Below, in pieces: positions 7,112 to 14,660 of a stretch of DNA of 34,810 nt (position 1 is its first letter; the number at the start of each line of letters is the position of its first letter). Source of the DNA: Myxococcota bacterium (lineage in GTDB: Bacteria > Myxococcota_A > UBA9160 > UBA4427); contig JANQEL010000036.1 in assembly GCA_028278345.1 (NCBI GenBank), positions 1-34,810 on the forward strand. The letters are read 5' to 3'. Under the pieces are notes generated by a model that did not search any database, was not told where the DNA came from, and saw only the letters and a program-made list of their open reading frames with translations. Both the position numbers and the translations under genes were made by a program.

Positions 7112-7987
7112 ATGAATCTGCTCGGCCAGCCCGCCCACGTCGGTCGCTTCTGCGGCTCGAACGAATACGAGGTCACTCCCGAGGTCGTCGCCTTCTACGC
7201 CGACGCCCTGGAAGACCACCACCCTCTGCAGAGCGAGTACGCGCCTCCGCTGCTGTACCACAGCGAGTGCTACAAGCACGTGGGCGAGTGGTACCTCAAG
7301 AACCTCTTCGGGAACCTGCACGCCCAGCAGGATTGGGAACTCTTCGAGCCGATTCGCGTGGGCTCGCGGGTGCGCACCCTCTCGACCATCGTCGATCGCT
7401 TCCAGAAGCGCGGCCGCGACTACGTGGTGAACGAGACCGATCTATTCGACGCGGAGACGGGGCACCTGCTCGTGCGCGGGCGCACCTTCCAATCCTTCCT
7501 TCCGCCGAAGCAGAAAGGCGAAGAGGCGGGTGACGATTCGAAGTTCGTGATCGACGAGAACACGGCGAAGGAGAAGCGCAAGGAGCGCCCGCCCTTCCCC
7601 AGCGCGACGGGTCCCGATCTCGATCCCGCGATCCAGCGCATCGACGAACGGCGCTGCTGGATGTTCAGCGGCCCGGGCAAGAACTATCACACCGACCGCG
7701 AACAGGCGCGCAAGCTCGGCTTTCCCAACATCGTGGTCCAGGGGATGATGTCGACCTGCTTCGTCTCCCAGGTGATGCAGCGCGAGTTCGGCATGGGTTG
7801 GCTCGCGGGCGGCAAGATGTCGCTCAAGCTCACCAACGTGCTCTGGGTCGACGAGAGCGTGACGGTGTGTGGACGCATTCGCGAAGAGGTGCCCGAAGGC
7901 ACCCGAGTTCGCGTGCACTGCGAGGTCTGGGCCGACAAGGAAGACGGCACGCGGATCGCGCTGGGCGAGGCGAGTGCACTGCGCTGA
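7112..7987 (+). CDS. MaoC-like double hot-dog (acyl-CoA hydratase/dehydratase family) protein
   Basis: A 291-aa soluble protein with two hot-dog halves: an N-terminal FAS1/MaoC-N-like domain (about 1-135), a charged linker (about 133-165, KQKGEEAGDD and AKEKRKERPP), and a MaoC-like domain (about 175-291). The family normally hydrates trans-2-enoyl-CoA, or dehydrates 3-hydroxyacyl-CoA, in beta-oxidation. The second half has SGPGKNYHTDREQA followed by GFPNIVVQGMMS, clearly the hydratase-2 motif region with its histidine (H193) kept; however, the usual SGDxNP reads SGPGKN, so the canonical Asp is missing there. The first half has an Asp in LEDHHPLQ. The reaction is therefore less certain than the fold. 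ATG 7112 has AGGA seven bases upstream. A thiolase and an NMO-like flavoprotein lie just downstream on the same strand. Confidence 0.85.
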   Translation: MNLLGQPAHVGRFCGSNEYEVTPEVVAFYADALEDHHPLQSEYAPPLLYHSECYKHVGEWYLKNLFGNLHAQQDWELFEPIRVGSRVRTLSTIVDRFQKRGRDYVVNETDLFDAETGHLLVRGRTFQSFLPPKQKGEEAGDDSKFVIDENTAKEKRKERPPFPSATGPDLDPAIQRIDERRCWMFSGPGKNYHTDREQARKLGFPNIVVQGMMSTCFVSQVMQREFGMGWLAGGKMSLKLTNVLWVDESVTVCGRIREEVPEGTRVRVHCEVWADKEDGTRIALGEASALR

Positions 7988-8008
7988 AAGCGCGCTCGTG
8001 ATCCCCCG

Positions 8009-8461
8009 CTATACGAGGAACCAAGCGGCCATGCCCTCGTTGGCCGCAGTGCGAAGCAGGAACTGCAACCCCGACAACGTGTGCTGATACTCGCGGTTGT
8101 CGATACGGATGCGGTAATCGACCGCGTCCGCATCGATCGCCTCCAACGGGAACTCGTGGACGGCACCGTAGGTCTTCGAGTCGGCGCGATAGAGGATGTC
8201 GCGCACGGGTTCGAGTTGCGGCGGCGGGATCAACACCTGCAGCCCGCAGCCGAGGGTGCCCTGGAGTGGAAGGCGATTGAGTTCGTCGATCACGCCGTGT
8301 CCGTAGAGGGCGTGGGTCGTGTTCGCCGAGAGCACCACGCGGGTCTCGGTCGCGAGTTGCCCCGCGTCTTCGGGGTCGGGGAACACGAAGCCGGCTTCAC
8401 CGCGCCGCCAGACGACCTTCGTGGCCGCTGCATCGGCTTCCGTCAGATACTGCACCCGCAA
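8009..8461 (-). CDS. Uncharacterised 150-aa protein
   Basis: I do not recognise this gene. It is read leftward between the MaoC-like gene (21 bp away, convergent) and the thiolase gene (divergent). Its composition is protein-like, with mixed hydrophobic strands such as TRVVLSANTTHALYGHGV, LGCGLQVLIPPPQLEPV and DYRIRIDNREYQHTLSGLQFLL, and no arginine-rich runs, unlike the reverse-strand readings nearby. There is no signal peptide or membrane helix. TTG 8461 is chosen because GAGGAAG precedes it by six bases; GTG 8455 is an alternative. The frame stays open far upstream, opposite the thiolase, but that part is a shadow. The predicted alternating strands suggest a small alpha/beta or beta-rich domain. 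Function is unknown. Confidence 0.6.
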   Translation of the reverse strand: MRVQYLTEADAAATKVVWRRGEAGFVFPDPEDAGQLATETRVVLSANTTHALYGHGVIDELNRLPLQGTLGCGLQVLIPPPQLEPVRDILYRADSKTYGAVHEFPLEAIDADAVDYRIRIDNREYQHTLSGLQFLLRTAANEGMAAWFLV

Positions 8462-8565
8462 CTTCGACTTCCTCTTCTTCTCTGCTGCTTCGCGTTCGCT
8501 CGCACGGCTCCAGAAACCCGTCTGGGTTCCGCCAGCCCGAGCGAAACCTGCCGCAGGGGACGCGT

Positions 8566-8575
8566 TATGTTCTCG
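8566..8575 (+). promoter_or_regulatory. Candidate -10 region TATGTTCTCG before the thiolase gene
   Basis: TATGTT lies 67 bp before ATG 8633, in the only intergenic space available (171 bp, shared with the leftward unknown gene). TATGTTCTCGCG resembles TAGGTTCTCGCG found on the other strand upstream of the kinase gene (first base 13229). No -35 box is convincing. Confidence 0.25.
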
Positions 8576-8632
8576 CGCCCCGTGTCCAATCCGGCACCCA
8601 GGAAAACGAAACCTCAGGAGAATTCCAAGCCC

Positions 8633-9829
8633 ATGACCCGAGAAGCCGTCATCGTCGAAAGCAAGCGCACTGGCCTGGCCAAGGCCGCGCGCGGTTCGCT
8701 CAACATCACCGAGCCCGTCGACTACCTCGCCCACACCATTCGCGCCGTGGTCGACGCCGTGCCCGGCATCGACGAAACGCAGATCGAAGACGTGATCGTC
8801 GGCTGTGGCTTCCCCGAAGGCTGCCAGGGCATGAACACCGCGCGCATCGCCGCGATGGCCGCCGGCCTGCCCCTGGATGTGGCTGCCACGACGGTCAATC
8901 GGTTCTGCTCGAGCGGCTCGCAGGCGGTGATGATGGCCGCCAACGCGATCGTGAACGAAGGCGCCGACATCGCGATCGGCGCGGGCGTCGAGACCATCAC
9001 CATGATGCAGGACGGCACCCAGAACACCACGCGCATGGTGAACGCGAAGGCGGCCGAGCGCTTCCCCGGCCTCTACCACCCGATGGGCATCACGGCCGAG
9101 CTCGTGGCCGAGCGCTACGGCATCACGCGCGAAGCCCAGGACGAGTACTCGCTGCAGAGCCAGCAGCGCTACGCCAAGGCGGCCGAAGCCGGCTACATCG
9201 CCGAAGAGATCGCGCCCATGAGGGTGACGCGCAAGGTGATGAAGAAGGGCGAAGACCCCTACGACGAAGAGCACACCCTCGACGTCGACGAGTGCAACCG
9301 CCCCTCGACCACCCTCGAAGGGCTGTCCTCGCTCGCTCCCGTGTTCAAGAAGCCCGAAGAAGGCGGCACCGTCACCGCGGGCAACGCCTCGCAGCTTTCG
9401 GACGGCGCGTCGTCGACGCTGCTGATGTCCGCGGACAAGGCGAAGGAGCTCGGCGTCGAGCCCCTCGGCATCTACCGCGGCAGCGCGGTCGCGGGTTGCG
9501 CGCCGGAAGAGATGGGCATCGGCCCTGTCTTCGCCGTGCCGAAGCTCTTGAAGCGCCACGGTCTTTCGATGAAGGACATCGACATCGTCGAGCTCAACGA
9601 GGCCTTCGCTTCGCAGCTGCTCTACTGCAAGCAGGAGCTCGAGATCCCCGACGACGTGCTCAACCCGCAGGGCGGCTCGATCTCGATCGGCCACCCCTTC
9701 GGCATGACGGGCTCGCGCATGACGGGCGCCCTGCTCCGCCAGCTCAAGCGCGACGGCAAGCGCTACGGCATAGTGACGATGTGCGTGGGCGGCGGCCAGG
9801 GCTTTGCTTCGCTGTTCGAAGCAGCCTGA
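8633..9829 (+). CDS. Thiolase family protein (acetyl-CoA acyltransferase)
   Basis: A 398-aa cytoplasmic thiolase that cleaves 3-ketoacyl-CoA with CoA to acetyl-CoA and a shortened acyl-CoA in beta-oxidation, or in reverse condenses acetyl-CoA. All catalytic elements are present: nucleophile C92 in NRFCSSGSQAV, NEAF (322-325), H354 in GGSISIGHPFGMTG and the acid/base C384 in MCVGGGQG. Length and motif spacing are those of FadA/AtoB-type enzymes, so it is not the SCP2-like or DUF35-partnered type. ATG 8633 follows AGGAG at 8616-8620 (twelve bases, rather long). It is followed by a strong hairpin at 9862-9893 and so may be transcribed alone. Chain-length preference cannot be read. Confidence 0.94.
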   Translation: MTREAVIVESKRTGLAKAARGSLNITEPVDYLAHTIRAVVDAVPGIDETQIEDVIVGCGFPEGCQGMNTARIAAMAAGLPLDVAATTVNRFCSSGSQAVMMAANAIVNEGADIAIGAGVETITMMQDGTQNTTRMVNAKAAERFPGLYHPMGITAELVAERYGITREAQDEYSLQSQQRYAKAAEAGYIAEEIAPMRVTRKVMKKGEDPYDEEHTLDVDECNRPSTTLEGLSSLAPVFKKPEEGGTVTAGNASQLSDGASSTLLMSADKAKELGVEPLGIYRGSAVAGCAPEEMGIGPVFAVPKLLKRHGLSMKDIDIVELNEAFASQLLYCKQELEIPDDVLNPQGGSISIGHPFGMTGSRMTGALLRQLKRDGKRYGIVTMCVGGGQGFASLFEAA

Positions 9830-9861
9830 TCCGCAGCACGTCCCAATTCGTGCAAGAATCT

Positions 9862-9893
9862 GGCGCCGGGTCGATGCAAGTCGATCCGGCGCC
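9862..9893 (+). terminator. Hairpin terminator after the thiolase gene
   Basis: GGCGCCGGGTCGA (9862-9874) pairs with TCGATCCGGCGCC (9881-9893) along 13 bp with a single G-T wobble and a 6-base loop. It lies 32 bp after the thiolase stop and is followed by GTTCGTTTC, a weak but T-rich tail. It sits 40 bp before the next start, so it should insulate the flavoprotein gene. Confidence 0.6.
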
Positions 9894-9933
9894 GTTCGTT
9901 TCACCCCGTTGATCTGATCCCCAGGAGACCCCC

Positions 9934-10878
9934 ATGACCACCTTCGACAACCGCGTGACGCAGATGCTCGGCGTCGAGATTCCGATCGTGCAGGCCCCGA
10001 TGGGCTGGATCGCGCGTTCCCAACTCGCCTCGGCGGTCTCGAACGCGGGGGCCATGGGGATCATCGAGACCTCTTCCGGTCAGCTCGACGCCGTGAAGGA
10101 AGAGATCCGCAAGATGAAGGATCTCACCGACAAGCCCTTCGGCGTGAACATCGCCCAGGCCTTCGTACGCGACCCCGCGATCGCCGAGTTCGTGATCGAT
10201 CAGGGGGTGAAGTTCGTGACGACGTCGGCCGGAAGCCCGATGAAGTACACGGCCCCCCTCAAGGAGGCGGGGCTCACCGTCTTCCACGTGGTGCCGACCC
10301 TCGCCGGTGCTCTCAAGGCGGTGGAGGCGGGCGTCGACGGCCTGATCGTCGAAGGCGGCGAAGGCGGCGGCTTCAAGAACCCACGCGACGTGGCGAGCAT
10401 GGTGCTGCTGCCGCTCGTACGGTCGAAGGTCGACGTTCCGATCATCGCCGCGGGAGGCATGGTGGATGGCGCGAGCATGGCAGCGGCCTTCGCGCTGGGC
10501 GCCGAAGGCATTCAGATGGGTACGCGCATGGTGTCGGCCCTCGAGTCTCCGATCCACGACAACTGGAAGAACTCGATCGTCGACGCCGACGAAACCGACA
10601 CCGTCTTCCTGAACCGACATCACAGCCCGGGGCTGCGCGCCCTGCGCACGAATCGCAGCGAAGAACTCGAGCGCTTCGAGGACAACGTGATGGGCCAGTT
10701 CGGTCAGAACATCATGGACCTCTACTTCGGCGGCGACATGGAGGCCGCGGTCGCGTTGTGCGGCCAGGTGGCCGGCCGCATCGAGAGCATCCGCCCCGTG
10801 GCGGACATCATCCGCGAGACCTCGAAGGAGTTCTTCGAGGTGATGGATGACATGGCCGCGCGGTACGCGCGCGGATAG
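9934..10878 (+). CDS. NAD(P)H-dependent flavin oxidoreductase, nitronate monooxygenase/FabK-like
   Basis: A 314-aa FMN-binding TIM-barrel protein of the 2-nitropropane dioxygenase (NMO) superfamily. The fold marks are IPIVQAPMGW (residues 16-25), the glycine-rich loop VEGGEGGGF (139-147), PIIAAGGMVDG and ALGAEGIQMGTR. In true class I nitronate monooxygenases the loop reads roughly E-x-G-G-H with a catalytic His; here the corresponding residue is F147. It is therefore probably not a nitronate monooxygenase but a relative with another flavin-dependent role, such as a reductase acting on an acyl-thioester or enone. The start has AGGAG six bases upstream (9923-9927). It ends 7 bp from the convergent sulfotransferase gene. 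The position beside thiolase and MaoC-like genes suggests acyl-CoA metabolism. Confidence 0.88.
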   Translation: MTTFDNRVTQMLGVEIPIVQAPMGWIARSQLASAVSNAGAMGIIETSSGQLDAVKEEIRKMKDLTDKPFGVNIAQAFVRDPAIAEFVIDQGVKFVTTSAGSPMKYTAPLKEAGLTVFHVVPTLAGALKAVEAGVDGLIVEGGEGGGFKNPRDVASMVLLPLVRSKVDVPIIAAGGMVDGASMAAAFALGAEGIQMGTRMVSALESPIHDNWKNSIVDADETDTVFLNRHHSPGLRALRTNRSEELERFEDNVMGQFGQNIMDLYFGGDMEAAVALCGQVAGRIESIRPVADIIRETSKEFFEVMDDMAARYARG

Positions 10879-10885
10879 AACCGCC

Positions 10886-12061
10886 CTACCCGACTCGCAC
10901 GCCGAAATGATCGATGTAGTTCGCGAAGCGTTCGAGCATGGCTTCGCGGGAGGTCTCCACCTTCTGGAGCGAGTGGTCGTGCTTGCCGTGCTTGCCCTGC
11001 TGGTTCTCGGCGTGGTGCGTGCGCATGGCGGCTTCGGCCTCGTCGGTCCACTCGATGCCGAAGTGGTCGTAGATCTTCTGCGCGGCCGCGACCGGGTCGG
11101 CGACGTAGTCGTCGAAGTGGAGATCGTAGAACTGCGCGGGGTCCTTCTCGGCACGCACCTCGATGGCGCGGTCGGCGCCCGCGGCCCAGATTTCCATCTG
11201 CTCCCGCACGATGTCCTCGTAGTCGACGCTATTGCTGTTCAGGCTGCGGAAGCCCGCGAGCAGGCTCGCGTAGGAGGACATCACGTTCGAGGGATCGCGG
11301 TGGGTCCAGATCACTCGCGCGTCGGGATAGACCTCGAGGAAGGATCGCAGGTGCTTCATGTGCACCGGGTATTTGATCAGCCACGGCTTCTCGGGCTGGG
11401 TGGAGCCGATCAGCTGCAGCAGCTTCTTGTGCCGCCGGTAGGTTTCGATCAGGTTCTTCTTTTCGTACCACGCGATGTAGTGGGGAACGCGTAGTGCGCC
11501 TTCCCAATGATCGTCGGTGAAGTTCTGCGCCATCAGGTGGCCGCACTCCTCGGGCCAATCCGGCGCCATGAAGTGGATGGCCTTCAGGCTCGGGTCGATC
11601 TCGTAGGTCATGTCGATCGACTCTTTCGACTTCACGAAGTCGGGGTTCGACGCCCAGCTGTCCTCGGGCGGACGAGGCTGCGGGTGTTCCGAGAGCCAGT
11701 ACGGCAGCGCCTGGCGGTTCGGATCGGAAGCGAGCAGGTAGTGGAGCGCGGTGCTGCCCGTGCGCACGAGGCCGGTGATCAACAGGGGCTTCTCGATCGG
11801 ATTGTCGAGCACGCCGGGATCGGCCTTCCACGCCTGCTCCGCCAGCAGCCGCTGCTTCAAGCAGTGGATCAACTTGACCCGGGTGGCGAAGACGCCCACG
11901 GGCGAGAGATCGCAGCCGATGTCGAACTGCTCGAGCAGCACCTTCAGGCCTTCGAGGTAGTGCTCGTCGCCGAAGTCGTCGAGGCCTGTCTCTTCGCGCG
12001 CGATGTCGTGTAGGGGTTCGAGCCAGTCGACGCACTTTTCGATCTTCTCGAGTCGTTCCAT
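10886..12061 (-). CDS. Sulfotransferase family protein (PAPS-dependent)
   Basis: A 391-aa cytoplasmic protein of the Sulfotransfer_3 type, which moves sulfate from PAPS to a hydroxyl or amine. The 5'-phosphosulfate loop is at about residues 94-108 (LITGLVRTGSTALHYLL) and the 3'-phosphate site at about 250-265 (VIWTHRDPSNVMSSY). The C-terminus contains a His/Lys-rich stretch (HHAENQQGKHGKHDHS) before the last helices. An N-terminal helical extension of about 90 residues precedes the P-loop, as in many environmental members of the family. The gene follows the APH-like kinase by 33 bp on the same strand, with GGGAGGG 12 bases before the ATG, so the two are probably one operon. The acceptor is unknown. 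Confidence 0.9.
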   Translation of the reverse strand: MERLEKIEKCVDWLEPLHDIAREETGLDDFGDEHYLEGLKVLLEQFDIGCDLSPVGVFATRVKLIHCLKQRLLAEQAWKADPGVLDNPIEKPLLITGLVRTGSTALHYLLASDPNRQALPYWLSEHPQPRPPEDSWASNPDFVKSKESIDMTYEIDPSLKAIHFMAPDWPEECGHLMAQNFTDDHWEGALRVPHYIAWYEKKNLIETYRRHKKLLQLIGSTQPEKPWLIKYPVHMKHLRSFLEVYPDARVIWTHRDPSNVMSSYASLLAGFRSLNSNSVDYEDIVREQMEIWAAGADRAIEVRAEKDPAQFYDLHFDDYVADPVAAAQKIYDHFGIEWTDEAEAAMRTHHAENQQGKHGKHDHSLQKVETSREAMLERFANYIDHFGVRVG

Positions 12062-12094
12062 GGGTTGGGCCTACCCTCCCAAAGACCTTCGCGC

Positions 12095-13177
12095 CTACAA
12101 GACGCCGAGGGCTTCGAGCTGCTTGCGGTGCAGCATCGACACCGGGTTCTCCACTTCGAAGTTCACTTCCTCGGGCAGCACTTCGTAGTGCTTCATCTGC
12201 TTGCCGAGGCTGATCAGGATGACGCTGAAGCGCATTCCCGCGAGCACTTCGTAATAGGCGACGTGCTCGGCGCTGCGGCCGCTCTTCTCTTCGTAGTAGG
12301 CGATCGTCTCTTCGCGATTGCGGAAGCCCGGCAGGTTCGGGAGGCCGGTGCCCTCGGTGTGGTAGCGGCTCAGGAAGAGCCCCCAGGCGAGGTCCATCAT
12401 CGGGTCGCCGAGGCGCGCCATCTCCCAATCGATCACCGCGAGACAACGCGGTCCGTCGAAGATCATGTTGCCGATGCGCGAATCGCCCCATACGAGGCGC
12501 GGCTTCTCGGGTTGGGGCGGCTTGTTGGCGCGCAGCCAGGCGAGCCCCGGTTCGACGTGGGGGTGGACTTCGTCGGGGTAGGTCCAGCGGTAGAAGTTCT
12601 CGTAGTAGGCGAGTTCCTGGTCGAGGGCTGTCGCGCCGAGTTCCGGCTTCGCGAGGAAGTCGAGTTTCAGCTCCACGGGGTCGAGGGCGTGGATCTCGAC
12701 CAGGATGTCGAGATAGCCGTCCCAGAGCGTTCGCTGATCGGCCTCCGACAGATCCTTGACCCAACCCTCGGCCGTATAGGGCGGATTGTCGGCGGGACAC
12801 TGTCCGTCGACTTTGCTCATCAGGTAGAAGGGTTGGCCGATCACGTCGCCGCTTCGCTCTTCGTAGAGCATCTGCGGAACGGGCACCGGCGTATTCCACA
12901 GCGCCTTCATGACGCCGAACTGCGCGGGCAGATCGTATTCGGGAAAGAGTTGAAAGCCGCTCGGATGCACGCGAGCCACGTAACCGCGTTCGATCGACTC
13001 ACCGGCACTGCGATAGCGAAGCTCGAAGATCAGCGTGTCGCTCGAGAAGCCGGTGCCGCCCGGGCCCGTCACCTCCCCGACTTCGACATCGCTGGCGTCA
13101 TCGGGAAGCACGCCCGGGAACCACGCCTGCAGCTGTTTGCGCGTCTTCGCGAGATCGCGACCGATCGGTGCAGGCAT
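12095..13177 (-). CDS. Aminoglycoside phosphotransferase-fold kinase (ACAD10/LvaA-like)
   Basis: A 360-aa kinase-fold protein. ATG 13177 is set by GAGGGAG nine bases upstream; the frame remains open beyond it, but that part is antisense to the SDR. A nucleotide-positioning strand YVARVHP (about 66-72) is followed by LMSKVDG at the hinge, the catalytic loop LVWGDSRIGNMIF (D232, N237) and the metal-binding IDWEMARLGDP (D250). This subgroup is not antibiotic resistance: its relatives are the kinase half of ACAD10/ACAD11 and bacterial LvaA, which phosphorylate the hydroxyl of 4-hydroxyacyl-CoA. The Lys normally seen after the glycine-rich loop appears to be Arg. Two acyl-CoA dehydrogenases and an SDR lie within 4 kb, and the sulfotransferase is in the same operon. 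Fold certain; substrate inferred. Confidence 0.88.
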   Translation of the reverse strand: MPAPIGRDLAKTRKQLQAWFPGVLPDDASDVEVGEVTGPGGTGFSSDTLIFELRYRSAGESIERGYVARVHPSGFQLFPEYDLPAQFGVMKALWNTPVPVPQMLYEERSGDVIGQPFYLMSKVDGQCPADNPPYTAEGWVKDLSEADQRTLWDGYLDILVEIHALDPVELKLDFLAKPELGATALDQELAYYENFYRWTYPDEVHPHVEPGLAWLRANKPPQPEKPRLVWGDSRIGNMIFDGPRCLAVIDWEMARLGDPMMDLAWGLFLSRYHTEGTGLPNLPGFRNREETIAYYEEKSGRSAEHVAYYEVLAGMRFSVILISLGKQMKHYEVLPEEVNFEVENPVSMLHRKQLEALGVL

Positions 13178-13258
13178 CGTGGTGGTCTCCCTCGTTCCAG
13201 GCCGAAAGCGTGTTGCGCGCGAGAACCTAGCCCGCCTTCGCGCGGCCTTGCGATCGCG

Positions 13259-13266
13259 TATGCTCG
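13259..13266 (+). promoter_or_regulatory. Candidate -10 element TATGCTCG upstream of the SDR gene
   Basis: TATGCTCG sits 40 bp before ATG 13299, in the 121-bp divergent gap with the kinase gene. It is the same octamer found before the dehalogenase and the second SDR gene. No clear -35 box is visible. Confidence 0.35.
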
Positions 13267-13298
13267 CATTCCCACACGCAAGGTCGGAGAATGAATCG

Positions 13299-14120
13299 AT
13301 GCAGGATCTAGAGGGCAAGGTCGCAGTCATCACGGGGGCCGGCGCCGGCATCGGCGAGGGGCTCGCCGAAACGTTCGCGGCCGAGGGCATGAAAGTCGTT
13401 GTGTCGGACATCGAAGGCGACAAGGCCGAGGGCGTGAGCGCGCGGCTGCGCGACCAGGGCGCCGAGGCCGTCGCCGTGCAGACCGACGTCACCGATCGCG
13501 CCGCCGTCGAAGCCCTGGCCGAACACACCCTGCGCCACTTCGGCGCCGTCCACCTCGTGTGCAACAACGCGGGGGTATGTCTCGGTGCGTCCGCGCACGA
13601 GTCGAGCGATGCCGATTGGGAGTGGCTGTTTCGCGTGAACGTCCACGGAGTGATCCACGGTTGCCAGGCCTTCATCCCGCGCTTGATCGAACAGGGCCAG
13701 GGGGGGCACATCGTGAACACGGCCTCGATCGGCGGGCTGCTCCCGGCCGGACCGATCCTCGGCGTCTATACCGCGACGAAGGCCGCGGTCGTCGGCATCT
13801 CCGAGTCGTACGCGAATTCGATCGAACCCCACGGCATCGGGTTATCGATCTTGTGTCCGGCGGGTGTCGCGACCGATCTCATCCACGCCGAACGCAATCG
13901 CCCGCCCGAACTCGGACAGCGCGAGGGTGACCTCGAAGACATCCTCGGCCCGATGTTCGACGACGGCATGTCGCCGCGAATGCTCGGCCAATGGGTGGTG
14001 CGCGCGGTGCGCGACGGGCGCCGCTTCATCTTCAGCCATCCCGAGATGCGCGAAGCCGTACAGGGGCACTTCGATCAGATTCTCGCGGACTTCGACTGGG
14101 CTGAGAAACAATCACTTTAG
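13299..14120 (+). CDS. Short-chain dehydrogenase/reductase
   Basis: A 273-aa NAD(P)-dependent oxidoreductase of the classical SDR type. It has the cofactor loop TGAGAGIGEG (12-21), an acidic residue after beta-2 (VVSDIEGD), which favours NAD(H), NNAG (89-92), and the catalytic set S143, Y157 and K161 (YTATK). ATG 13299 is fixed by GGAGA eight bases upstream; the longer reading from 13035 overlaps the kinase gene. The C-terminal part (SPRMLGQWVVRAVRDGRRFIFSHPEMREAV) is typical of SDRs found with lipid or xenobiotic catabolism genes. It is divergent from the kinase/sulfotransferase operon and convergent with the dehydrogenase operon. It may oxidise a hydroxyacyl or secondary-alcohol intermediate; the substrate is unknown. 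Confidence 0.93.
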   Translation: MQDLEGKVAVITGAGAGIGEGLAETFAAEGMKVVVSDIEGDKAEGVSARLRDQGAEAVAVQTDVTDRAAVEALAEHTLRHFGAVHLVCNNAGVCLGASAHESSDADWEWLFRVNVHGVIHGCQAFIPRLIEQGQGGHIVNTASIGGLLPAGPILGVYTATKAAVVGISESYANSIEPHGIGLSILCPAGVATDLIHAERNRPPELGQREGDLEDILGPMFDDGMSPRMLGQWVVRAVRDGRRFIFSHPEMREAVQGHFDQILADFDWAEKQSL

Positions 14121-14135
14121 GGTTTCAGCGAGGCC

Positions 14136-14660
14136 CTAGGCGATATCGACGACGCTCCACTCGCGGTCCTTGCCCGCCACCACGACCTCGACGTCATCCC
14201 CCACGACCGCACCCATCAGGGCGCGCCCGACGGGAGACTCGGGACCGATCACCGAGATGAATCCGTCCCCGCCCGGCCCCGTGAGCTCGGTCCCGGCACC
14301 GACGGGCAAGAGGAAGAGCGTGCGCTCTTCGGGCCCATCGTCCCCTTCGATGCTCACGTCGATCATCGCGCCCAACGCCACCTTCGCGTTGCGCGAAAAG
14401 GCGGGAATGCCGCCGCTCGCGAACTGGATCAGGGTGTCGAGTTCGCGCGCCGCGCGTTGCCGTCGCTTGCGATGTCCACCCGCCATGCGTCCGGGATCGA
14501 CGGCCGCCTTCGCGTCGTCGCGATTGCGGGCCTGCTTGCGCACTTCGTCCGCCGCCGTCGCCGCGTTCACCTCGGCTTCGCGCGCCGATGCGATCGCTTC
14601 CTGGTAGCGCTTCTTGAGCTCGTCGATGAACCAGGCCTTGCGATCCATCTCCTGGCTCAC
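14136..14660 (-). CDS. GreA/GreB-family transcription factor, variant without the acidic tip
   Basis: A protein of up to 174 aa. The C-terminal half (about 85-174) is a GreA-type FKBP-like domain, recognisable by the run FISVIGPESPVGRALMGAVV and GDDVEVVV, which parallels the ISVNSPIARGLIGK region of GreA. The N-terminal half is a predicted coiled coil, but the GDLKEN tip that carries the acidic pair used by GreA to promote RNA cleavage is not present; instead there is a basic stretch (GGHRKRRQRAARE). It is thus more likely an RNA-polymerase-channel regulator than a cleavage factor. GTG 14660 overlaps the TGA of the acyl-CoA dehydrogenase (GTGA); ATG 14648, directly after AGGAG, is a less usual alternative. 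Co-translation with a catabolic operon is unexpected. Confidence 0.8.
   Translation of the reverse strand: MSQEMDRKAWFIDELKKRYQEAIASAREAEVNAATAADEVRKQARNRDDAKAAVDPGRMAGGHRKRRQRAARELDTLIQFASGGIPAFSRNAKVALGAMIDVSIEGDDGPEERTLFLLPVGAGTELTGPGGDGFISVIGPESPVGRALMGAVVGDDVEVVVAGKDREWSVVDIA

Noticed and set aside
5603..7321. A 572-codon leftward open frame opposite the symporter
   Set aside because: Its translation is rich in His, Arg, Asp and Glu with no domain or membrane pattern; the symporter on the other strand is certain.
8462..9904. Long N-terminal extension of the leftward gene at 8009-8461
   Set aside because: The extension is antisense to the thiolase and has low-complexity Ala/Arg/His composition; a good ribosome binding site precedes TTG 8461.
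11229..12899. A 556-codon leftward open frame across the sulfotransferase and kinase genes
   Set aside because: It is the wrong frame on the same strand: arginine-rich, with no motifs, and it spans two genes with clear catalytic signatures.
12095..13177. Aminoglycoside resistance gene
   Set aside because: The fold is shared, but the GDSRIGN/IDWE motifs and the neighbours match the metabolic ACAD10/LvaA-like group, not resistance enzymes.
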